NCBI GenBank assembly: GCA_951640195.1
Contig: OX621164.1
Location: 3,639,098-3,703,097, forward strand
DNA from: Porpolomopsis calyptriformis
Taxonomy: Eukaryota > Basidiomycota > Agaricomycetes > Agaricales > Hygrophoraceae
DNA: 64,000 bases
Reading direction: 5' to 3'
The position numbers and the translations under genes are program-made. Positions 22,329 through 33,140 of the stretch are shown here, one piece after another; the stretch's first letter is position 1; every line of letters starts with the position of its first letter. The notes beneath the pieces are model-generated. The model worked only from the letters and a program-made list of their open reading frames with translations. It searched no databases and was not told the origin of the DNA.

Positions 22329-24149
22329 GAGGAACCCCACAAGTTCCACAACGAATGCATTGACTCATGGCTAACATTAAAGGATTTGCTACGCAGTAAC
22401 ACATTGTTGGAAGCTTCTGGCATACCGATCCAGACCAACATCCTCCTCCTCCCTCGCCTCCAGGCTGCAATTGACATCGAGCAGCATCCAGACTATGACC
22501 CGACTGAAGGGCAGGCATTTTTGCCCTATAATCAGCCTCCTCCGGTAGGGGATATGTCATATATGATAGAACCCAACGATCTCGATGGTAAGGCAGAAAT
22601 ATCGTAACTATTAAATGAAAACATAACATTCCTATACAGGACATCCAGGAGATACATGCTGGGGAACAAAGAAAGCCAACCTCTTACCAATGATCAGAGG
22701 TATGAACATACTGGCCAATAAGGGACCAAACCCGCCCCTTTCCCCCCTGCATGTAAGGAAGAGTATTCCCTCTGTCAAAGGTCACCCTCGAACAACTTCA
22801 ACTGTCAAGAGGTCAAAGAAATCAAGCCACAAGCATCGCAGGGAGCGACGGCAGGAAGCATCCCTCCACACGATAAAAGTGGGATGCGTCAAGCCTACCA
22901 ACGTCAGACTGAAACACATCGCGTCATCCATCCCAATATCGACCACGGTAGCAACGGAGACCCTTCCTGTGACTGGCCCTGGGTTCACAGCTCTGCGGTC
23001 AGAGAAGAGCAAGAGGATCGAGATAAAGGAGTATTCTCTGGAGGATGTGTTGAGAAACGCACCCCAATTTGGGTTTAGAATCCAGGAATGGGATGGCATG
23101 TAGGTCGATTTCTACCCAATCAAACAAGATTCTCGATCTGATTCGGTGAAAATGTACTGCTAGTCGTGCGACGCCAATCCTCGATTCTGAGGGGCGTGTG
23201 GTAGCTCTTCTAGGTGGACGTCCCCAGTCTCCTGAATGGGAAATCATACACAATGAGGCTGCCCAAAGAATCTCAGAAGCTCGGGGGCTTTGCGAATTTT
23301 CTGCAAAGGATGCATCCCACCGCCGGTGCCGCTCTCCATCCCTCGCCTGCGGTTTTTCATTCGGAGGAGGACAAAAAGTACAGTATACTTTTCCTCTGCC
23401 GCTATGTTTTTTTAATCACGATCTTGGAACATTTTCGTAAAGGTTCCAGGAAATCTTGGCCTTACACACAACAATCACGCGGTCATGACGGATTTGATAC
23501 AATGCTCTGCCATCCAAAGGATAGCAGGGTTCTCGAACGGGCTGTTTGCAGCTTGGGCACCACGCCTGTACAAGTACTACTCTACCACGATGTCGGGGCT
23601 CCTAGGCCACCATCCACAGCTTAGGATGAACTTCAAAAATAGCGTCTGGAGTGCTATGACCTTCAACTTTGGTCCTAAGACGATATGTCTGCCTCATCGC
23701 GACTTCTCGAACCTTGCCTTTGGGTGGTGTGCTATTACTGCGTTAGGAGACTTTGATCCGAAAAAAGGAGGCCACCTTTTACTTTGGGATATTAAGTTGG
23801 CGATAGAGTTTCCCCCCGGTTCCACGGTGCTTATCCCTTCCGCAATATTCTGTCACTCCAACACCAAGGTGCAGGCACACGAGACCCGTGTTTCGTGTAC
23901 ACAGTATGCAGCTGGAGGGCTGTTCAGATGGGTCGAGCATGGATATCGGACAGCGAATGATTTCATGATGCAGGATCCGATTGGGAAACTAGCCTGCGAC
24001 TTGCAATCCTCCCCACGATGGAAGAGGGCATCGGAACTTTTCTCTACCTATTCAGAGCTAAGAGGGGTAAGCAACTTTCCATACTGCGACTCTTGCATGG
24101 CTCCGTTACCCAACAACAACTTTTTCAGGAATCTCCCTCCGGTTCATAG
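22329..24149 (+). CDS. TET/JBP-family 5-methylcytosine dioxygenase
   Basis: Exons about 22329-22587, 22640-23099, 23164-23377, 23443-24066 and 24129-24149 keep frame for roughly 525 residues. The start is unresolved: the first exon has no convincing ATG, and LINE B sits just upstream. A basic Lys/Arg-rich segment precedes the catalytic region. Family hallmarks are visible: WDG, then RVVALLGG, HRRC, a GFSFGGGQK-VPGNLG junction, and the 2-oxoglutarate/Fe(II) core with HRD (His codon 23694, Asp codon 23701), a distal His at 23854 and Arg in TRVSCTQY at 23887, then AAGGLFRWVEHGYR. All metal and cosubstrate residues are present. Related basidiomycete enzymes oxidise 5-methylcytosine in DNA. The gene is absent from copy 2. 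Confidence 0.9.
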
Positions 24150-25402
24150 CAGCATATCTACTGTATAGAGGCTATGTCGCAGTGAAATATGTTTAGATTT
24201 TGATTTTTTACAAAGCTACTTCTTCGTTGTATACAGTATGGAACGCAAGATTTGCCTGCTAAGAAAACTTTAAATGCCGTCAACCTGTCAATCTATGACA
24301 TGCCGAGGTAAAGGACCTTGGGTACACTGTATGATATTTACTGTTTGAAGTATAGTAATACATGACAATCCGAACAGAAAAAAAAAAAACCTACACCTTC
24401 GCGCTCACGCGAGTATGAGAGACGCGCCCCGATCAAACGATTGAGCTGAACCCGCTCCTTTCGTTTCTGACCATATCGGTGACGAAACTTTGCGGGAAAG
24501 TTAGCGCGAAGGAGAATCCCATGTTTAAAAAAAACTCACTGGAAGAATTTGCGGGAAACGCGGATAAAAAATCGCGCGGCACGGACGGTGAGTGTTTTGA
24601 GGAAATGGGCTGGGTCCGAAGGATTTTTACGCGTGACAAATGGCTCGGGGGGATGCTCCGGGAGATGGATGTTAAGAATGTCACCTCCAGCTAAGTAGAG
24701 GTTGCATTGATTGAACTGAATGGCGGACATGGCGGTGGTGAAGCGGGATAGGGCAGCGCAAGAAAGAAAGGTGGTGTGTAATAGAAAAACAAAGACTTGC
24801 TCGCTGTACTCTTTGCAATGTCCCTGCATTGTATGAATGTATGCACTTCGAGTTTCATTGAGGTAGTGATATTCTCATCCTAATACTCCCTTGATAAACT
24901 TGAGCCTGTTATGTCCCATACAGCTTGTAGTTGAGGAGGAAAGTGTCTGATTCTGTTAGCCAAGTAGGTTCCTTGGCTGTAGTGTCTGCACTTTACACAG
25001 TGATCAGCATGAGCACGAAGGGTTGACGAATGACTCGATGCCTAGAAGTTAGAGTTGTAGCCATTCTTTAGTGCGTTTCACTGCAATCAGGGTGCTGGTT
25101 GAAGTTTCCTGACTTAGTCATTCACTCGTGCCCACTTCAACACAAAGCAGCAATTGAACGACCATCCAGCTCACAAGTATCGGCTTCGAAACTCACTGAG
25201 AGACCTCCAGGTTAACCTAGAGATTGGTTGGTTCACCATGCAAGGCTAATTCAATAGCAATCTGCAACTCAAGCTCAAATAACCATTACAACGAAAAGAA
25301 ATTAAATTTGGAGATTAAAGTGAGGTATCTGAATTAAATAAAGGGAATGAAAGCGTACGAGAGTATACGTGCATGAGTATGATTGAGTGTGCGAGAGTGT
25401 AT
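24150..25402. other. Non-coding region after TET gene (end of segment missing in copy 2)
   Basis: It includes the second dispersed-repeat copy at 24236-24327, an A12 run at about 24380, and a CpG-rich stretch at 24400-24680. The long open frames there have no recognisable motif. The segment ends at the deletion breakpoint seen in copy 2. Confidence 0.45.
24236..24327 (+). repeat. Dispersed repeat, copy B
   Basis: It matches 9283-9370 with a small inserted stretch (CCTGTCAATC region) and scattered transitions. It is non-coding and lies just downstream of the TET gene. Confidence 0.65.
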
Positions 25403-25639
25403 CAGGGACCCATTATCAACAAAATGACCAAAATGCTGGCACAAAATTAATTCAAAATTCTTTGGGGGATCGTTAGGGCATCCCAATAAAATCAGTTTAA
25501 GCCATAAATTAAAAAAATCGGCGGTCCCATTCTTGAGATATATGTAAAATACTCCATTTATACCATTATGCAGCCCAGCTATTGTATTGCACTCTATAAA
25601 TCACAATTTCATGTCCATTCGATAGGCACAGTGAACTAA

Positions 25640-27640
25640 TGGTGGGCCCACAGAAAATTCCGATTTTTAGAGCATTTGGTATGTCGTGGTGGAAGATAGT
25701 AAGGTTTTAGGAGGAGGCATAAGTATAAGTAGCTATAGACTGCTCTAAAAATCGGGGTTTCATATTCAATCGATAGCCCCAGTGTCATAGAGGTGGGGAA
25801 TACAAAAATCCCGATTTATGGACCATTTGGGGTACCGCAATCAGTGATATAAGGGGTATGGGGGGGTATATCTCCAACTTATCACAGAGCTCTTTAAAAA
25901 TCAGGATTTTATGTTCAATCGATAGCACTAGTGTCACAGATACTGGGAATACAAAAATCCTGATTTATAGACCATTTGGGGTACCGCAATAAGCTATATA
26001 AGGGGTATGGGGGGGTATATCTCCAACTTATCACAGAGCTCTTTAAAAATCAGGATTTCATGTTCAATCGATAGCAGTAGTGTCATAGAGGCTCGGAATA
26101 ACAAAATCCTGATGTATAGGCAGAATAAGGTACCGCAATAAGCTATATAAGGGGTATGGGGGGGTATATCTCCAACTTATTACAGAGGTCTTTAAAAACC
26201 TGGGTTTTATATTCAATCAATAGCCCCAGTGTCATAGAGGTGGGGAATACAAAAATCCTAAGTTATAGACCATTTGGGGTACCGCAATCAGTTATATAAG
26301 GGGTATGGGGGGGTATATCTCCAACTTATTACAGACATCTTTAAACATCATAATTTCATGTTCAATCAATAGCACTAGTGTCATAGATGCTCGGAATAAC
26401 AATATATGGGTAGAATAAGGCACTCCAATAAGGTATATAAAGGGTATGAGGGAGTATATCTCCAACTTATCACAGACCTCTTTAAACATCACAATTTCAT
26501 GTTCAATCAATAGCACCAGTGTTATAGATGCTCGGAATAACAATATATGGTCAGAATGAGGTACTGCAATAAGCTATATAAGGGGTATGGGGGAGTATAT
26601 CTCCAACTTATCACAGACCTCTTTAAACATCACAATTTCATGTTCAATCAATAGCACCAGTGTTACAGATGCTCGGAATGACAATATATGGACAGAATGA
26701 GGCACTGCAATAAGCTATATAAGGGGTATAGGGGGGTATATCTCTAACTTATCACAGAGCTCTCTGAGCATCAGGATTTCATGTTCAATCAATAGCACCT
26801 GTGTTACAAACATTGGGAATAGTCCAATCATCATGTGTAGATAGACTGGGGTGCCGCAAGAAGTATACAGGAGGTAGGGGGGGGTATACCTTCAAGTTAT
26901 CACAGAGCTCTCTGAGCATCAGGATTTCATGTTCAATCAATAGCATTAGTGTTATAAACATTGGGAATAGTCTAATCCTCGTGTATGGATTGACTAGGGT
27001 GCCGCAATAAGTATATAAGATATCATGGGGTGGTATACCTTTAACTTATCAGAGAGCTCTCTAAGCATCGGGATTTTATGTTAAATCAACAGCATTAGTG
27101 TTACAAAGGTCAGGAGTAGTCTAATCCTCATGTGTGGAATGATTGGGGTATAGTATGTAAGAAGTATCGGATGATATACCTTCAACTTATCACAGAGCTC
27201 TCCGAGTATCAGGATTTTATGTTCAATCAATAGCATGAGTATTACAAAGGTTAGGAATAGTTCAATCATCATGTGTGGATTAACTAGGGTGCCGCAATAA
27301 GTATACAACAGGTATGGGAGGGTATACCTTCAACTTATCAGAGAGCCCTCTAAGCATCAGGATTTTATGTTCAATCAATAGCATTGGTGCTACAAACATC
27401 AGGAGTAGTCCAATCCTCATGTGTGGAATAATTGGGGTACCGTAATTAGCATGCAAGAGGTATCAGAGGTTATACCTTCAACTTCTCACCGAGCTCTCTA
27501 ACCATCAGCATGTTATGTTCAATCAATAGCATTAGTGTGATAACATCCCAGAATAACCACATCCCCATGGGCAGACTGATTGGGGTACCACAATGAGCAG
27601 TGTAACACATATAGGTAGAATAGACCTGTGAATATATAAT
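25640..27640. repeat. Satellite of about 12 units, 141-149 bases each
   Basis: The landmark TCTCCAACTTAT (drifting to CCTTCAACTTAT) recurs near 25871, 26020, 26169, 26318, 26459, 26600, 26741, 26889, 27038, 27179, 27327 and 27474. Early units are 149 bases and later ones 141-148. Units also share TTCAATCRATAGC, GGGGTACCGCAATAAG and a run of G. In better-conserved units AAATCAGGATTT and AAATCCTGATTT form a 12-base inverted repeat about 55 bases apart. Divergence grows towards the large minus-strand gene, whose 3' end abuts the array. Confidence 0.9.
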
Positions 27641-27655
27641 CTTCAAATCGATACA

Positions 27656-30600
27656 TTAGCTACTAGATTGCTCTGATCCTGGCTCATCTGTGTACTCTAA
27701 TGAATCGGAATCGGAATCAGACTCTAAATCTGCCCGTTCCCTAGCAGCCTTGACTCTTGACTGAGATCTACCTACTATATGTCTTCCTGAACCTGAATCT
27801 TCTCTCTCCGCATCTTTCCTAGCAGCGTTCATTCTTGACCGAGTTATCCGCACACCACTCACCCCCTTTCTTCCCTCGTCTTTCTGGGCAGCCTTGGCCT
27901 TTGAGCGAGTAACCCTAACCTGTTGCTCTTTCCCGCTCTCTGAACCTGAAGGATTGTTGTCTGCTTTCTGTCTCACAGGAGGCTTTCGTTTTTGGTAGAT
28001 TTTGGCAGACTTTCGGCTCCGAATAGGTGGTTTTATCGATCTCCCCAAGGTTTCATCTAGTCGTCTCTGAAGTATATTCTTTGAAGCATGAGGCCTTTTT
28101 AGGACCTGAGTTCGTGGACGCGCAGCCACCTCTTTCCCAATTTCTTCAATCCGATAGAACTTTGAATTCGAAATAAAGTTGATCTTGCCTGATTTCATCC
28201 CCCATATGACTTGTTTCCCCTTTTTATTCGATAGGCCACCTACAGGAAGGCATTGTAACTGGCCAAATATATTGTCCAATTCACGGCAGAGCTGATCACC
28301 TTCATCCATATCCCAATCCACAAGATATTGGTGGTAAGTGGAGATATATCCTCCAGGCTGGGTGTATGGTTTCCAGACTGAATTCTCTGGGATCTGGATA
28401 GTTTGTTCAGGGAAGAAGGTTGCCCGACGTGCTGAAAATGATAGATCATGGGAGTGACTCAAAGGAAGCTTTCCTTTAAGGCCACAGCTCGAAGGAAGGA
28501 ATCGGCAATGGTCAATGCCTATGATATGCTGAATCGCAGGTACCGTCCAAGTCTCCATTGCTTCCTGAACTGTGGTTGGCTTGGGTAAAACACCTGCTGA
28601 TGCAAACTGCTCTGCCAGACTTAGCCACAGCTGATGCGTGAACTCAACAAACAACAGCTTTGTGTAAAGCAGTTCAGGAGCTTCCCAGTCATCATCCAAC
28701 CTCCATTCCCTAAGGAAAATCTCTGGCTCGGTTTCCAACAGTTTCTGAATTCTTGACCAAGATGGATCAGGACCCCAAGGGCACGCATCTTGCTGATACA
28801 TTTGAATAAGGTGATATGGCTGGTTGGCTTGAGTTGCCTGTGGCTTCTTCAAGGACTGTCCATACGCTTGGATAACCTCAGCTGGATCCTCCTCCGGTAG
28901 TTCTCTTAGAGATAGCACTCCTTTCTTCAACTTGAGGTCGTGAAGAAAGAACATTCCGAACCTCCACATTATCGAACTGAAACGAAGGTCTCGCAACACA
29001 TCATTCAAGAATGTGTGCTTTATCCTTGGCGTGACCATGGTGTGCTTAATCAGGTGGATGATAAGCGTAGCCATCATCCCATAGTTGCTTGGTCGATTTC
29101 GTGAAAGGTGTAGTTGGACGTTTTGAAACTCTGCTAGCCTTCTTGCCAACAACTTGAAAAAGAGGCTTGACTTGATCCAAATGATAGGGTCAGACGACAT
29201 ATAGTCTTGTGCCTGGCAATCATTAGACATTTCTAGTTTGCAGTTATTTCGCTGCTTACCTTTTCAGATGCTACATCAAGAAGCTTTATAATGGCTAACC
29301 CACTCCCTCTAACTTCTTCTCTAACGCCGAATGACTGGATTTGAGAAGATTGAAACAGCTTTTTCCAGTGATCACAGCTAGTCATGAATCGGTCATTTGT
29401 CTTGACTGCATCACAGTCATCACATAGGTAGTTCGTTTGGCCAGGAAGTCGCACCACCTCAAAGCAAAGGTTGTAGCTGGATCGGAAGCAAAGGTGTACA
29501 AGCCGACTTTTCTTCAACTTGGTTTCAGCCTGTCTCCCTCCATAAGCTCCAAACATGGCAGTATAATGGGTCATTCCTTTTTTCATCCCCATAAGGTCGT
29601 ACGAGTCGTCGATCCTATCTAACCTCCACAGCCCTACCAATGGCTCCTGATCCTCCCTAGAAGGAGGATGGTATGAAATCCCAAGATCAAGCAAGAGTTC
29701 TCCATGCGATCGGTCCTTCATATAATCCCAGTCCATGTTAGGAATCATCGAACAGAGTGCCTGATATATATTCTCGGTTGGGTGGTGCTGCTTAGAGAGC
29801 AGTTTGATACCTCGAGCATCTACAACAAAGAAAAAGGACCCGAATCGGCCTAGGAGATCGGGCTGGTTATTTATGATGTCGCAGAGAGTGGTTCGCATGG
29901 AAGAAAATGCTTCAGGTGTGAGGGGAATGGTCTTGGTCGTACGTCTTGTCCCTATTTTCCATTGGAGATTACTGACGCTTGTAGGAAGATACTCCATAAT
30001 TCCGGTGTAGTTGGCTAAAACCACTGGCAGAGCAGGCATGATCACTTGTGAGAACCACAACTCCTGTACCTCCCTTGGCATCAGAGTAGTCATTCTATGC
30101 GTTCCTGGGTCTTTCCTAATCATACGAGGGAAGAAGACGTAGGTGTTAAATTGGCCTGATCCTTGACCCATCTGCCCGAAATGGGTATGTGGCAAGGCAC
30201 TAAGTGGATACCTTTTAGACCTCTGCCTAGGATTTCGAGTGGTAGGTGGTTGTAGAACCTGGACATAGACATGATTGTTGATAGAGAATGGAGGTTTGTC
30301 GTCTAACAGTGGAAGAAGGTGAATATTGATTGGACCAATGAACTGTGGTTTATGCGTGACCCATATGACGCTGTCGATATCCACCGACACTGACACTTCT
30401 TCATCGTCCAGGTTTACTCTATCCTTCTCCAAGTCGAAGTAGATGAATTTGTTGTTGCGTGCTTTACCTTTTACAAACACACCCTGGCTCTCTGATGTCC
30501 CTTCCACCCCTCCCGCCTCATCCAACATATCCTGAGCACCCATCACAGTCACATCTGGGTTGTCCATAGCTGGTAGGGAATTCAGCACCTCAGAAGAATG

Positions 30601-33011
30601 AGAAGATAACGAGGATGGGTATGCAACTGGAGATGATGGTAAACATCCACTTGCTTGATCACTTGAATCCCAGTGTGGAAGAAGGTGGTCATTGAGGAGA
30701 ACCGGTTCCTGGTTATTGAACATAGAGAAAAAATCGGCCTGCAACCTATAGCCTCTATCCCTCCAGATACTCCAGTGCTTGCCCAATACAAGCATTCCAT
30801 TGGTGTCAAAGGTCCACGTGTTTGGAATGATATCAGCTTGATCCTTGGAGCAAACCAACATAGCTGATTCGTAGTCATCAAAAGGCTGCTCATCAACGCT
30901 TGTTGCTAATGCTTCTTCACCCCCATTCCCATTTAGCTCAACCTCTGGAAGTTGGATTTCAGGTAGAGACCTTCTGGAAGGCTGAGGTGGTAGGTTGATT
31001 ACAATGGAATCATCATCGTTGTCATCATTGTCATTGTCATTGTCATTGTTGTCGTCATTGCTGGCATTGCCATCCTTGTCGTGACTATCCAGAAGATGGC
31101 CTAGTTGATTAATATAGGTAGCCTCTTTAGATTGATTATCACAGGTAATCGGAATGAGATAATACTCACACTTCATACGAGCAGTTGCAAGCGCAAGTGC
31201 TATTACCTCGAAACGCTTGAATTTTAAAAGCCCAGCCTTCATATCATTCACAACCTCAGAATTGGGTTCCATGGAATACCGAAGCAGGGTCTGAGTCTTG
31301 TTCCAGAAGTCATATGATTTTTGTACAGTTTGAAGTGCAGTGAGAAATATTCTCTCTCGCATCGCATGAACACATTGCAATTTGGGTGCAAGTGGGTGTT
31401 GGTTAATGTCTGTGGAATACATCCAACCATTATCAAAGATTTCTTGGCAAAGCGATGCCATCCAGGAACCAGTGTCGGCCTCACTCTGTTGAAATATGTA
31501 TATGAATATGCTTCTTCTGTATAGAAACGAGATTTTCACCGTATTCCAATTCGGTTCGATTACTTGGGGACCTCGCTCATCCAACTCACTACCCAGGATC
31601 CACCCAAACACATTAGCAATAGCCCTCCAATAGTAGTTGCCATTCCACTCCGTCCAATCTGAGTACATATTGGTTTCGAGTGGAGCTCCATGGCTAAAAA
31701 CAAGAACCTTCTCCTGCTGGTAATCAAATAAAGCTAGCCTTTGGGTTGCAGAAGATTGCCATGATAGTGGAGGGAAAAATAACACAGGCTTTTTCGGGAT
31801 AGCAACGTGAGGTGGAAGAAGGAGAGTTTTATGGATTTCGGTAGACAGGATGTCTTCTTCTTCTCTTATTACCCTGCTCACCGTTTCCGAGTCTAGATAG
31901 TAGGAATATCTCTGAGATGGCATCTGGGGTTGAATGGACATATACCATGATTTCAAAAGGTAAATTTCTATGACCGCGTGATCCAGGTGGTTTCCAGGCT
32001 TAGCAGATCCCAATGATTGACAAGCTGAAGCCCATATCCTTGGATCTGCTAGCTTCGTGTCTAATATCCTTAATGAGTCTAATCACCACCAATAATATAA
32101 GAACATACCTATAAAAAGCTCTTGCTCAGATCGTGGTAGATTCAATCGAATGGCATTTTTTGCTAGTAAATGAGAATGAGCGCTGTCACTTTCACTGGAT
32201 CCAATGAAATCTGATCCGTTATTGCTAGCTGGCGACAATGATCGGCTTGTTGAGCTTCTAAAAGTTTAGTATTTAACCTAACATTTCGAATGATAGATTT
32301 ATTCACCGGTGTCTGGTTTCAAATCGCGAGTTGTTCCTTCTAATATCCACCGAAGGCTCTGAAGGAGAGCTATAATCACTAAACCTAACCAGTATTAATA
32401 CGCAAGTATCTTATGATTTCTCTTAAAATACATACCATGCTTTCGCCACCTGGAAAATAAATAAATGTAAGTTATTATTGTCATAGGTTAATTGAGACAT
32501 ACAGCGTCATTATCCTTTCTACTTATTGCGTTTTGGACCCTTGAAGGACCTGGCTGGGGACCTAAGGGAGCCAATGGAGGTATCGATATATATTGCTGAT
32601 CCGAATTCTGGATGTTAAGATGATTTAGGCTAATTAACGTTGTCTGTAATAATGTGAGCACTTTAACCTTGAAAACAGATATACACTTACTGAGTATACT
32701 GGCTTTTTGTTGATTAATATATGTTTTTTGGAAGGCATATGTTTTTCTCCTAGCATCGGTATTGGCATTGGCATCTTCTCTGCACAAGGCATATTCAGGA
32801 TATTACGTATATCACTATCATCTGAACCACTAGAAGTCGAATCCCCTTCCTGGTTTATTATGGTTTTATTAGCCTCGTAATGATTTAATTGTGTGAATCG
32901 AATTAGATACATAACTACTAGGGATAGGCTTACCTTGGCTAGTGAGGACATAGCTATGATCCTATCTATATCACTGTCATAATCTGCACCTTCATTTGCC
33001 TGGTTTGCCAT
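27656..33011 (-). CDS. Very large protein of unknown function
   Basis: One multi-exon gene from ATG at 33011 to a stop at 27656, roughly 1,600 residues. Exon 1 is 33011-32934, and several small Ser-rich exons follow. The main exon ends near 29268, where a 49-base intron (with an in-frame stop) joins it in phase to the final long exon. A second 57-base intron near 31492-31548 is hidden because it is open in frame. Visible features are an Asp/Asn run at about 31010-31070, a Cys-x2-Cys at about 29415, and a C-terminal basic tail with three RxTRSxxxAA-like repeats ending in Ser/Asp/Glu. A segment around LPPH, FPPLSW, LALFDYQQEKVLVF and EADTGSW faintly resembles a Ulp1 fold lacking the catalytic Cys. 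Copies differ at K/E (30845). Confidence 0.65.
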
Positions 33012-33140
33012 ATTGGAGGTTAAGATCGAGAGCTATGTTTGTGCAATAGTCGAGACAAAGTGTATCTACATTCACGTGACATATATATAGCTGTGGGAAT
33101 ATAATACGAATAATCAACATTGGTCCGTAGATTTATTATT
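33012..33140. promoter_or_regulatory. 129-base bidirectional promoter with TCACGTGA
   Basis: It separates the divergent starts at 33011 (-) and 33141 (+). It contains TCACGTGA at 33072-33079 followed by ATATATATAG, a TATA-like run. Both genes must draw on this short region. It is identical in copy 2/3 at 58066-58194. Confidence 0.55.

Noticed and set aside
24479..24694. Small protein in the CpG-rich stretch after the TET gene
   Set aside because: Open frames occur on both strands with no shared motif or intron support.
25640..27640. CRISPR-like array
   Set aside because: Units of 141-149 bases vary throughout and have no alternation of constant repeats and unique spacers; the organism is a fungus.
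29230..29270. Two separate large minus-strand genes (ending near 29233 and starting near 29230)
   Set aside because: A 49-base GT-AG intron joins them in phase, and the upstream frame begins at a non-ATG codon, so one gene is the better model.
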